Shown piece after piece: positions 26,071-34,334 of a DNA stretch of 64,000 nucleotides. Origin of the DNA: Prauserella salsuginis (GTDB lineage: Bacteria > Actinomycetota > Actinomycetes > Mycobacteriales > Pseudonocardiaceae); assembly GCF_024648885.1 (NCBI RefSeq), contig NZ_JANBBF010000012.1:248001-312000 (forward strand), in the 5' to 3' direction. Both the position numbers and the translations under genes were made by a program. Within the stretch, counting starts at the first letter, position 1; each line of letters begins with the position of its first letter. Below the pieces are notes generated by a model. The model was not told the origin of the DNA. It made no database searches and saw only the letters and a list, made by a program, of their open reading frames with translations.

Positions 26071-26726
26071 ACGACGACCACCTTCTCGCGGATTTTGTGG
26101 TCCACGAACCGGGAAAAGTAGGAGAGCGGCACGCTCACGATCAGATAGAACCCGCCCGCGATGAGGAACGCGGTGACCGCCGGTGCGCCGCGTGCTACTT
26201 CTTGCTGGGCGAAGAATATGATGTCGGTGACGCCGATGATCGCGGCGATCGCCGTGTCCTTGAGCAGTGCGACGGCGTACGAGGCGGACGGCGGCATGGC
26301 GATGTTCACGGCCTGTGGGGCGATGACACGCCAGAACTGGTGTGCAGAACTCAGGCCCAGTGCCGCCGCGGCCTCCTTCTGTCCGGTGTGCACGTTCTCG
26401 ATACCGGCGCGGAAGTTCTCCGCGAGGTAGGCGCTCGAGATGAGTGTCAGACCGATGAGTGCCGCGGGAAGCGGGTCCAGCGACACGATGTTGCCCAGGC
26501 CGTAGAAGATGATGAGGAGCCAGACCAGAGTGGGGATTCCGCGGACGACGTCGATGAACGCCGTCGCAGGCGCGCGCACGAGCCATGTCCGCGAGGTGCG
26601 CATCAGCGCGACGGGCACGGCGATCACCGCGCCGACGCAGAACGACACCACGGTCATGACGATGGTCACGACCAAGCCCGTGCCGATGACCTGGAACAGA
26701 GTGCTGATGTCGGCCTCGGTGTTCAT
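26067..26726 (-). CDS. Amino acid ABC transporter permease, subunit 1
   Basis: A 219-residue permease with several transmembrane segments (TGLVVTIVMTVVSFCVGAVI first) and the EAA loop QKEAAAALGLSSAHQFWRVI followed by APQA. It pairs with the permease encoded immediately downstream to form the membrane channel of the importer. Its start overlaps the end of the ATPase gene by four bases, so the three transporter genes are coupled. Confidence 0.9.
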   Translation of the reverse strand: MNTEADISTLFQVIGTGLVVTIVMTVVSFCVGAVIAVPVALMRTSRTWLVRAPATAFIDVVRGIPTLVWLLIIFYGLGNIVSLDPLPAALIGLTLISSAYLAENFRAGIENVHTGQKEAAAALGLSSAHQFWRVIAPQAVNIAMPPSASYAVALLKDTAIAAIIGVTDIIFFAQQEVARGAPAVTAFLIAGGFYLIVSVPLSYFSRFVDHKIREKVVVV

Positions 26727-27490
26727 CGGTCCAGCACCGCTTGGAGGAATCTGCTGGTCCGCTCGTGTTCGGGATGCCGGAAGACCCGAGCAGGGGACCC
26801 TTCTTCGAGGATGTGTCCTTCGTCGAGCAGAAGCACCCGGTCGGCGACTCTTTCGGCGAACCGCATCTCGTGAGTCACCACGATCATCGTCGTGCCTGCC
26901 TCGGCGAGATCGCGCATGACCTTGAGTACGTCGTTACCGACCTCCGGGTCCAGCGCGGAGGTCGGTTCGTCGAAGAGCATGAGTTCCGGATCCTGGGACA
27001 GTGCGCGTGCGATGGCGATGCGCTGTTGCTGCCCGCCCGAGCATTCGGACGGCCGGGCTTTGGCCTTCTGCTGCACACCCACTTGGGTCAGCAGCTGCAG
27101 TGCGTAATCTTCAGCGTCGGCTCTGGACCGTAGTCCGTTGAGCCGCTGCGCCATCGTGATGTTCTCGATGACCGACAGATGTGGGAACAGGTTGAACGTC
27201 TGGAAGACCATTCCCACACGCCTGCGCAGGCTCAACAGTTCGGACTTCGCCGGCTTCAACGGATCGGCGAACACCGGCTCACCGTCGAGACTGAGACTGC
27301 CACCGGTTGGCTGTTCGAGATAGTTGAGGCAACGGAGGAAGGTGCTCTTGCCCGCGCCGCTCGGCCCGATCAGCGCGATGACCTCACCGGCGTGGACATC
27401 CATGGAGATGCCGTCGAGAACCCGGTTGCCACGGAAGGTCTTCTCGATCGAGTCCGCTTGGAGCAGGATTCGTGCGTTGTCGAAAGTCAT
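26723..27490 (-). CDS. Amino acid ABC transporter ATP-binding protein
   Basis: A 255-residue ATPase of the GlnQ/HisP type. Walker A is GPSGAGKST, Walker B LMLFDEPTSALDPE, and the H-loop THEM. The signature motif reads ECSGGQQQR: the usual leucine of LSGGQ is cysteine, a mild variant. The ATG at 27490 is preferred over an in-frame TTG nine bases upstream; neither has a strong ribosome site. It energises the two permeases encoded downstream. Confidence 0.92.
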   Translation of the reverse strand: MTFDNARILLQADSIEKTFRGNRVLDGISMDVHAGEVIALIGPSGAGKSTFLRCLNYLEQPTGGSLSLDGEPVFADPLKPAKSELLSLRRRVGMVFQTFNLFPHLSVIENITMAQRLNGLRSRADAEDYALQLLTQVGVQQKAKARPSECSGGQQQRIAIARALSQDPELMLFDEPTSALDPEVGNDVLKVMRDLAEAGTTMIVVTHEMRFAERVADRVLLLDEGHILEEGSPARVFRHPEHERTSRFLQAVLDR

Positions 27491-27529
27491 GGCTGCCAAT
27501 CGCGTCGGCGGATAACGGGTCGGCCGGTA

Positions 27530-28408
27530 TCAGTCACCGCCGGGGTATGCGGTGTCGGGGTCGAGCCCTGCTTCCTCGAGCGCGTCACCGAGTTCGCCGG
27601 ACTCGTAGTAGTCCTTGATCGACGCGTTGGCGGCTTTCTTGAGTGCGGTGTTGCCTTTGGCGATCAGCGCGACCGACGTCGGCGGCTCCTGCGTGTACGG
27701 GATCTGGGGAGTCGGTTTCATCTCCGTCATCGCCAGCGCCGAGTATTGATCCTGCTGGAGACGCCACGTATTGGCCGCCAGACTGACGATGCCTGCCTCG
27801 ATCCGGCCCGCGTTCACGTCGTCCAGCACCGCGGTGTCGGTCTGGTACTGGCGAACGTTGTCGGCGCCGTAGACATCGTTGAGCTGTTCGACCCAGAGGT
27901 ATCCCTGGGGAGTCCCGAGTGGTTTGCCCTCGAGTTCCTCGACGCTGGACCAGTTCTTGTCGCGCGTGACGATGCCCATGCCGCTGGTGTAGATGCCGTC
28001 GCTGACCTCGAAAAGTTTGCGGCGCTGGTCGTTGACGGTCCAGTTGCCTGCCGATAGGTCGGCGCGTCCCGATTGGAGGCCTTCGATCACCGCGGAGAAC
28101 GAGGTGGACGTCGCGTCGAGTTCGAGGCACAGGTCCGAGGCGATGTCCTTGATCAGTTCGCCTTCGATGCCGGTCAGCTCGTTGCCGCTCATGGAAACGA
28201 ACGGTGGATGCTCGGCGACGAGCACCGTGAGTTCACCCTCGTTGAGGGTCTGGACGTTCTCGGTGGGCTTGCAGTTCTCGGGCACGGTCGAACTCGAGCC
28301 CGGCAACCCGCAGGCGCTCGCGGTGATGAGGGAACCTATACCGATGAGGACGACGGGGGTGCGTCGCAGCTTCCCGGTGGCCTTCGTGCACTGGGGGAGA
28401 CGAAACAT
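27530..28408 (-). CDS. Amino acid ABC transporter solute-binding lipoprotein (SBP family 3)
   Basis: A 292-residue extracellular binding protein. The N-terminus has basic residues, a hydrophobic stretch and the lipobox-like ITASAC with the acylated cysteine near residue 34. The SBP_bac_3 fold is marked by the pattern ELTGIEGELIKDIASDL and GRADLSAGNWTVNDQRRKLF, which bind the alpha-amino-carboxylate of amino acids. ATG at 28408 has GAGG upstream. As first gene of the operon it faces the Lrp/AsnC regulator across 160 bases containing two dyads. Confidence 0.9.
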   Translation of the reverse strand: MFRLPQCTKATGKLRRTPVVLIGIGSLITASACGLPGSSSTVPENCKPTENVQTLNEGELTVLVAEHPPFVSMSGNELTGIEGELIKDIASDLCLELDATSTSFSAVIEGLQSGRADLSAGNWTVNDQRRKLFEVSDGIYTSGMGIVTRDKNWSSVEELEGKPLGTPQGYLWVEQLNDVYGADNVRQYQTDTAVLDDVNAGRIEAGIVSLAANTWRLQQDQYSALAMTEMKPTPQIPYTQEPPTSVALIAKGNTALKKAANASIKDYYESGELGDALEEAGLDPDTAYPGGD

Positions 28409-28500
28409 CTCGACCTCGCTTGTGTGATCGGTGCAAACGGCGGGGAGTGTGGCGTGGCTGACAGTTTGGAGGATCAGAGCATACAAAGGCAATAGCGCGG

Positions 28501-28550
28501 ACGATTCAATCGTGTAAGTTCTATTTTGCGGAGGTTGCGATCATCTCGCA
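28501..28550. promoter_or_regulatory. Two dyads in the divergent region, candidate Lrp/AsnC operators
   Basis: ACGATT-C-AATCGT (28501-28513) and TGCGA-N5-TCGCA (28536-28550) lie between the divergent binding-protein and regulator genes. A 15-base dyad with a short unpaired centre is the usual size of an Lrp/AsnC site. The second ends 18 bases before the regulator start. Confidence 0.45.
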
Positions 28551-28568
28551 CGTAGTACAGGAGGACAG

Positions 28569-29552
28569 GTGGGACCGCTGATCGACGAGATGGACGCGGC
28601 GTTGATCCGTGTGCTGCACTCCGACGGCCGCGCGCCGTGGCCGAAGGTCGCCAATGAGATCGGGTGTTCGCCGAGCACGGCGCGGCGGCGCTTCGAGGCG
28701 ATGCACAGCGCGGGCATGCTGAGACTGATCGGACGTACCGACGTGGCTCGGCTGGGGCTGGGCGTGCCGGCGATGGTGCAGTTCACCGGTGCAGGTGCGG
28801 GCGACCCGGAGTTCCTCGAAGCCATGAGAACCCGGGGGGATGTGCGGTTTCTGGGCGCCGTCGTGGGGTCAGTGGGCAGTGTTGCGGAGTTCGTCGTGCC
28901 CGACACGGCCGCACTGCAGGAACGCATCGGACGGCTGTCGGCCGAGTTCGACGTCGCAGCCGAGGTGTTCGTCGTCATGCACACCTACACCTCGGGTCAG
29001 GACTGGCTGCCCGAAGCGGTCGAGCGGAGGGTCGACACACGTTCCCGTGAGTTGCCGCTCGCGCATCCGACGCCGGCCGAACGGGTCGTTCTCGAGCTGC
29101 TCATCCGCAACGGGAGGACGTCCCTGCCGGAACTGGCCGCGGCGATCGGCAAGTCGGAGAACACCGCGCGGCGCACGATGGACTCCCTCCGTGAGCGGGA
29201 GTTGCTCGACTTCCGAGTGCTCATCGAGCCCGAGGTGCTGGGATTCAACGCCGAATTCTGGGTGTGGCTCGAGGTCGAGCCGTCTCAGTTGGCTCAGGTC
29301 GGCGAGGAACTCGCGCGGAATCAGGGAACGAAGTATTTGGCGGCGACGGCCGGCCGGAACAATCTCGTAGGGCAGATCGTCCTGCCCGAACACCCGGACA
29401 TGTACGGCTACGTCACCGGGGTTCTGGGGCAGATCGAGGGTGTCCGCCGGGTCGAGATCATGATCCAGACCCGGACCTACAAGCGGGTGTGGAACATGGT
29501 CGTCGACGGGCGGTACTCGGCCCAGGCGAGTCGGATGGAATTCCTCGAGTGA
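28569..29552 (+). CDS. Two-domain Lrp/AsnC family transcriptional regulator
   Basis: A 327-residue protein, about twice the usual length. It carries two AsnC-type helix-turn-helix units, IDEMDAALIRVLHSDGRAPW at the N-terminus and TPAERVVLELLIRNGRTSLP from about residue 167, each followed by a ligand-type (RAM-like) alpha/beta region. The GTG start has AGGAGG upstream. Divergent from the amino-acid transporter and demethylase operon, it probably senses the imported amino acid and controls that operon; the effector is unknown. The next 100 bases, up to the convergent LacI gene, show no clear element. Confidence 0.88.
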   Translation: MGPLIDEMDAALIRVLHSDGRAPWPKVANEIGCSPSTARRRFEAMHSAGMLRLIGRTDVARLGLGVPAMVQFTGAGAGDPEFLEAMRTRGDVRFLGAVVGSVGSVAEFVVPDTAALQERIGRLSAEFDVAAEVFVVMHTYTSGQDWLPEAVERRVDTRSRELPLAHPTPAERVVLELLIRNGRTSLPELAAAIGKSENTARRTMDSLRERELLDFRVLIEPEVLGFNAEFWVWLEVEPSQLAQVGEELARNQGTKYLAATAGRNNLVGQIVLPEHPDMYGYVTGVLGQIEGVRRVEIMIQTRTYKRVWNMVVDGRYSAQASRMEFLE

Positions 29553-29653
29553 AATCCGGGCGGTGCAGGACCGGACCTCGGCCGTCGCGGTGGCCCATGC
29601 TCACGACGTAGACGCCGTGGTGGGCGCGGCCCGTCCGCGGCGGTGACGGCGCG

Positions 29654-30670
29654 TCAGTGCGGCGAGCGCAGAGTGGAGGCTCGTAGGTGCAACACCGGTG
29701 AGATCACCACCGGTTTCTCCGGGGCCTCCGCGCCGGCGATGCGGGCCAGCATCAGTTCGACCGCCTCTTTGGCGAGGTTCTCGTGGTTGAGGTCCATGGC
29801 GGTGATCGCCGGGTCGGCGGTGCGGGAGTGCTCGCTGTCGGTGAAGGACGCGATCATGAGTTCGTCGGGAACTCGGACGCCTTGTGCCGCCGCGACCCTG
29901 GCGATGAGTGCGGCGAAATCGCTCGTGGCCACGACGATCGCGTCGGGGCGGTCGGGTGCCGCGAGCAGCGGCCCGATCAGCTGCGCGGCTTCCTCGTGGG
30001 TCAGGCCTTCGCTGAGCTCGTCGATCCGCGCCGGAACGCCGTTTGTCCGGCACCACGCCCGATAGCTTTCCCTGGTGCGGACGTTCCACGCGTTGCTCTC
30101 CGTGCCGGTGAGCAGCATGATGTCCGAGGCATGCTGGCGTTTCAGGTGATCGAGCAGCCGGTCCACGACGGGTGGGTAGTCGAGCCGTACGGCCCACGGT
30201 AGTTCCGGTCGCTCCGGATCCTCCTCCACGGTCACGACGGGAATGTGACGGCGCAGTACCTCGGTGAGGACGCGGTCCCCGGAGTACGGGTGCGCCACGA
30301 TGCAGCCGTCCATCGGCACCTTGGCGGCGCGTGGGTCGTCGATGTCCGGCACGTGGATGAGACCTGTCTTGCGGCGCAGCGCCTCCGTGGCGACCGACCC
30401 GACCAGCCGGTTGAACGTCTCCGCGCGGTCGGAGGTTCCGACCAGTGCGAACCGCGGCCGTAGGATCAACCCGACGATGCCGGAACGACCGGTGCGCAGT
30501 GACCGGGCACTCGGGTTGGGCTCGTAGCCGAGCTCGTTGGCCGCGCGGGTGATGCGTTCCCTGGTCTCCGCGGAGATCGGCCTGCTTCCGGAGAACGCGT
30601 GGGAGACGGTGCTGATCGACACGTCGGCACGCTCGGCCACGTCGCGGATGGTGACCCGTCGCCCCGACAC
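29654..30670 (-). CDS. LacI family transcriptional regulator
   Basis: A 338-residue regulator with an N-terminal LacI helix-turn-helix (VTIRDVAERADVSISTVSHA) and a periplasmic-binding-protein-like sensor domain. The GTG at 30670 is chosen because AGGAGGG lies four bases upstream; an in-frame ATG at 30697 lacks a ribosome site. It is divergent from an MFS carrier and hydantoinase genes. The intervening DNA contains two palindromes with an AACGTT centre, the classic LacI operator form, so local repression is well supported by sequence though not by experiment. Confidence 0.88.
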   Translation of the reverse strand: MSGRRVTIRDVAERADVSISTVSHAFSGSRPISAETRERITRAANELGYEPNPSARSLRTGRSGIVGLILRPRFALVGTSDRAETFNRLVGSVATEALRRKTGLIHVPDIDDPRAAKVPMDGCIVAHPYSGDRVLTEVLRRHIPVVTVEEDPERPELPWAVRLDYPPVVDRLLDHLKRQHASDIMLLTGTESNAWNVRTRESYRAWCRTNGVPARIDELSEGLTHEEAAQLIGPLLAAPDRPDAIVVATSDFAALIARVAAAQGVRVPDELMIASFTDSEHSRTADPAITAMDLNHENLAKEAVELMLARIAGAEAPEKPVVISPVLHLRASTLRSPH

Positions 30671-30801
30671 CCGCCCTCCTTGCCGCCGGTCTGCCATGTC
30701 TTCGGCGAAGTATCCCCCACCGGCCCGGAGGGCACGTACAGGGCGGGCCCGCGTGGCGCCGACCTGTGCGCACGGTCGGCGGTTCGACGGCGGATGTGGT
30801 C

Positions 30802-30866
30802 TTGACAACGGCGGGACAGGAGGCGTTCGATACGTCGATCAAAACGTTTTGACTCACAACGTTGTG
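30802..30866 (+). promoter_or_regulatory. Promoter with tandem LacI-type operators
   Basis: A consensus TTGACA lies at 30802-30807 with only a poor -10 downstream. Two perfect palindromes follow: TCAAAACGTTTTGA (30839-30852) and CACAACGTTGTG (30855-30866), both centred on AACGTT and two bases apart. They lie just before the MFS start at 30880, where bound repressor would block transcription. Confidence 0.65.
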
Positions 30867-30879
30867 TCTGGAGCGTGCG

Positions 30880-32238
30880 ATGAACACTCACGACAGCCCT
30901 GCCGCATCCGGGGACGGTGTCGGCACCGCAGGCACTCCTGCCACCGGCCCGTCCGTCGGCGACGTCTGCGACACGATGGTCGTGAGCCGCAGGCACGTCG
31001 TCGCCGCTGCGGTCCTGTTCATCACGTTCGTCATCGAGGCGTGGGAACAGGTCGGGCTGGTCTACGTCTCCGGTGGGATCGCGGCCGATTTCGGGATCAA
31101 CAACACCGAACTGGGGTGGGCGCTGTCCGCGGTCGCCTTCGGCATGGTGCCGGGTGCCTTGCTGTGGGGTGTGTTCATCGACAAGCTCGGCAGGCGTCGC
31201 GTCACGGTCTACAGCCTGCTGCTCTACGCGGCGCTGGCGCTGCTGGCCGGCATCTCGCCCGAGTTCTGGATGTTCCTGATACTTCGGCTGTTGTCCGGTG
31301 TCGCCTTCGGCGGCGTGTACGCGACCACGTTCCCGTACTTCATGGAACTGCTGCCGACGGCGTGGCGGGGCCGCGGTGCGGTGGCGCTGTCCATCGGGTT
31401 CCCCGTCGGAACGTTGCTGTGCATCCTCGTCAGCCAGGCGCTCGGGCCGATCAGCTGGCGCGTGGTCGCGATCGTGGCCGCACTGGCCGGGCTGTGGGCC
31501 TTCGCGGTGATCCGGTGGGTACCGGAGTCGCCGTACTGGCTGGCCAAACAGGACCGGCACCGCGAGGCCGCCCGGGTGCTACGCGGATTCGGCGCGGCAG
31601 TCCCGGAAGACACGCTCTTCCGGGTTGACGAGCAGGGCGCCGGCGGTGTGGTCCGCGGCCTGTTCGCGCCGGCGATCCGGCGGCGGTTCGCCCTGCTGGT
31701 GCTCGTGGCGTTCACGTTCAGCTGGGGCTACTGGGGACTGCAGACCTGGCTGCCGGTGCTGCTCGAGGACCGCGGTATGAGCGTGTCCGGCGCCCTGTGG
31801 TTCGTCGCGGTGAGCCAACTCGTCTCGGTGCCGGGCTACCTGCTTGCGGCATGGCTGACCGGTCGGTACGGCCGCAAGAAGGTCTTCGTGGGCTTCGTGT
31901 GCGGCGCCGTGGTCGGCGGCGTGCTGTTCGGGTTGGCCACCGGTCCGGGCCAGATGTACACCGGAAACCTGATTCTCGCGTTCTTCTCGCTCGGCGCATG
32001 GGGAATCTGGAACACCTGGTCCGGCGAGATCCTGCCGACGAGTCTGCGGGGCCGCGGCTACTCGTTCACCACCTCGGCCATCCTGCTGGCGCACTCCGTC
32101 TCCGTCCCGGTCATCGGCGCGATGATGGACAACGGTGTCACCGCCGGCGTGACCATCGCATCGATCATGGCGTTCCTGATCGTCGCGCTGTTGGCCGTGT
32201 TCCCGCTTCCGGAAACCGAAGGGCGAGCGCTCGACTGA
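30880..32238 (+). CDS. MFS transporter (sugar/acid symporter-like)
   Basis: A 452-residue major facilitator with a 40-residue hydrophilic N-terminus and about twelve membrane helices. GVFIDKLGRRRVTVYS between helices 2 and 3 and TGRYGRKKVFVG in the matching second-half position are MFS loop motifs; RWVPESPYWLAKQ is typical of the sugar-porter/SV2-like and metabolite:H+ groups. ATG at 30880 has GGAG upstream. It precedes hyuA by 41 bases in the same operon, so its cargo is probably the hydantoin or related cyclic amide attacked by HyuA/HyuB. Confidence 0.85.
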   Translation: MNTHDSPAASGDGVGTAGTPATGPSVGDVCDTMVVSRRHVVAAAVLFITFVIEAWEQVGLVYVSGGIAADFGINNTELGWALSAVAFGMVPGALLWGVFIDKLGRRRVTVYSLLLYAALALLAGISPEFWMFLILRLLSGVAFGGVYATTFPYFMELLPTAWRGRGAVALSIGFPVGTLLCILVSQALGPISWRVVAIVAALAGLWAFAVIRWVPESPYWLAKQDRHREAARVLRGFGAAVPEDTLFRVDEQGAGGVVRGLFAPAIRRRFALLVLVAFTFSWGYWGLQTWLPVLLEDRGMSVSGALWFVAVSQLVSVPGYLLAAWLTGRYGRKKVFVGFVCGAVVGGVLFGLATGPGQMYTGNLILAFFSLGAWGIWNTWSGEILPTSLRGRGYSFTTSAILLAHSVSVPVIGAMMDNGVTAGVTIASIMAFLIVALLAVFPLPETEGRALD

Positions 32239-32268
32239 GCGCACTTCAGCTCGGCCGAGCGCACTTCA
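32237..32268 (+). repeat. Short direct repeat in the MFS-hyuA gap
   Basis: GAGCGCACTTCA occurs at 32237-32248 and again at 32257-32268, a 20-base period, ending at the AAGGAG ribosome site of hyuA. It may be a small duplication or a post-transcriptional control site. Confidence 0.5.
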
Positions 32269-32279
32269 AGGAGATTGTG

Positions 32280-34334
32280 ATGACATACCGGGTAGCCATG
32301 GACATCGGCGGCACCTTCACCGACGTGGTCAGTTGCGACGAAACGTCGGGGCACATGCAGGCGGGCAAGGTGCTGACCACGCCCGACGATCTGGCGCGAG
32401 GAGTGTTCGACGCGCTCGAGCGGCTCCGGTTGCCGTTGAGCCAGGTCGGATTCTTCGTGCACGGCACGACACAGGGGCTGAACGCACTGCTGGAGCGGCG
32501 CGGCGCCGATGTGCTGATCATGACCAGCGAAGGCATCGGGGATGTGTACCGGATCGCCCGCGGGAACCGCAGCCGACTGTTCGATCTGCACTATCGCAAG
32601 CAGACTCCGTTGGTGCCACGCGACGACATCGTCGAGGTCGGCGGCCGGTTCGATGCGAGCGGCGCCGAGCTGGAACCCCTGGACGAGGACGCTGTCCGGC
32701 TCGTGGCGAAACGGGTCAGGGAAGAGGGCTTCGATGCCGTCGCGGTGTGCCTGTTGTTCTCCTTCCTGGACGGTTCCCACGAGGAGCGTGCAGGCCGCAT
32801 CCTCCGCGAGGAGCTCGGCGACGAGGCGCTCGTGGTGCTCTCGCACGAGGTGGCACCGGAATGGCGGGAGTACGAGCGCACGTCGACGACCGTGTTGGAG
32901 GCGTACACGGGCCCGTCCGTGCATCGCTATCTCGACGAGATCGAGGACCGGTTCTCCGAGAAGGGGATGGACGTGCCGGTGCACGTGATGCAGTCCTCCG
33001 GCGGTCTGGTCAACGCCGACTTCGCACGGCGGCATCCGCTGCAGACGCTGTTGTCCGGACCGGTCGGCGGCACGATGGGCGGAGTCGCGGTGAGCAGGCT
33101 GCTCGACCGGCCGAACGTCATCTGCATCGACATGGGAGGCACGTCGTTCGACGTGTCGCTGGTGCTCGATCACCGGCCCGACGTCTCCCCGGACGGCGAG
33201 GTCGAAGGATTTCCGCTCCTCATGCCACTGGTCAACCTGCACACCGTCGGCGCGGGCGGGGGATCGCTCGCCTACGCCGAAGGCGGGGCGCTGCGGGTGG
33301 GCCCGGAGTCGGCGGGCGCGGTACCCGGACCCGCGTGCTACGGGCGCGGTGGCACCCGGCCGACCGTGACGGATGCGAACTGCGTGCTCGGCAGGGTGGA
33401 TCCGGAATCGTTCGCCGGTGGCATGAGGTTGGACGTCGCGGCCGCCAGGGACGCGGTCGCGACCCTGGCGGACCACCTCGGCATGGACGCCGTGGAACTG
33501 GCATCGGGTATCTGCGACGTGGGCAACGCCAAGATGGCGCAGGCGATCCGCACGCTGACCGTCGAACACGGCCGCGAACCGGGGCAGTTCGCCCTGCTCG
33601 CCTTCGGCGGAGCGGGACCCATGCACGCCGCGTTCATCGCACAGGAGATCGGGGTGACCGAGGTGGTCGTGCCGCGGTTCCCCGGCGCCTTCTCGGCATG
33701 GGGGATGCTCGAGGCCGACGTGCGGCGGGACTTCTCGATGCAGTTCTTCGCCACGGGCGCCGACCTGGACACGGCGGCTCTCGACACAGCGTTGCGCACG
33801 CTGCACGACCAGGCCTCGAACGCGCTCGCCGAACAGGGTATCGAAGCGGAGCGCAGGCAGGTCGGGCACGGCATCGACATGCGCTACGAGAGCCAGGACT
33901 ACACCCTCACCGTCCCGCTCAGCGAGGCCGATGACGTCACGGCGCCCGGTTTTCTCGCCGACATCGAGCAGCGGTTCGCCGAGGAACACGAGAAGCGCTA
34001 CGGGCATGCCACTCCCGGCGCTCCCGTCCAGTTCGTCGCTCTGCGCACCACCGGCCACGGTCTCGTCGAACGGGTCGACGCGCAGTACGGCGCCGCGGCG
34101 GCCGAGACATCCGAGCCCGTCGTCCGCGACGTCGTTTTCGACGGAGCCCCGTGGCCGACGACGATCGTGCCCCGCGCCGCACTGCCGATCGGTGCCGAGC
34201 TGTCCGGCCCGGCGATCGTGCACGAGGAAACCTCGACGACGGTCGTACCTCCGGGAGCACGGTTGCGGGTCGACGACAACGAGTTCCTGATCATGACGCT
34301 GGCCGCCCGGCCGGAACTGGAGGCGCACGCATGA
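32280..34334 (+). CDS. hyuA: Hydantoinase/oxoprolinase family subunit A
   Basis: A 684-residue member of the N-methylhydantoinase A / acetophenone carboxylase family. The sugar-kinase-like ATP fold is seen in YRVAMDIGGTFTDVV at the N-terminus and CIDMGGTSFDVSLV near residue 281; LHTVGAGGGSLAYAEGGALR and RYESQDYTL complete the pattern. With subunit B it performs ATP-dependent opening of five-membered cyclic amides or carboxylation of ketones. The ATG at 32280 has AAGGAG six bases upstream. It overlaps hyuB by four bases. Substrate within the family cannot be read from the sequence. Confidence 0.9.
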   Translation: MTYRVAMDIGGTFTDVVSCDETSGHMQAGKVLTTPDDLARGVFDALERLRLPLSQVGFFVHGTTQGLNALLERRGADVLIMTSEGIGDVYRIARGNRSRLFDLHYRKQTPLVPRDDIVEVGGRFDASGAELEPLDEDAVRLVAKRVREEGFDAVAVCLLFSFLDGSHEERAGRILREELGDEALVVLSHEVAPEWREYERTSTTVLEAYTGPSVHRYLDEIEDRFSEKGMDVPVHVMQSSGGLVNADFARRHPLQTLLSGPVGGTMGGVAVSRLLDRPNVICIDMGGTSFDVSLVLDHRPDVSPDGEVEGFPLLMPLVNLHTVGAGGGSLAYAEGGALRVGPESAGAVPGPACYGRGGTRPTVTDANCVLGRVDPESFAGGMRLDVAAARDAVATLADHLGMDAVELASGICDVGNAKMAQAIRTLTVEHGREPGQFALLAFGGAGPMHAAFIAQEIGVTEVVVPRFPGAFSAWGMLEADVRRDFSMQFFATGADLDTAALDTALRTLHDQASNALAEQGIEAERRQVGHGIDMRYESQDYTLTVPLSEADDVTAPGFLADIEQRFAEEHEKRYGHATPGAPVQFVALRTTGHGLVERVDAQYGAAAAETSEPVVRDVVFDGAPWPTTIVPRAALPIGAELSGPAIVHEETSTTVVPPGARLRVDDNEFLIMTLAARPELEAHA

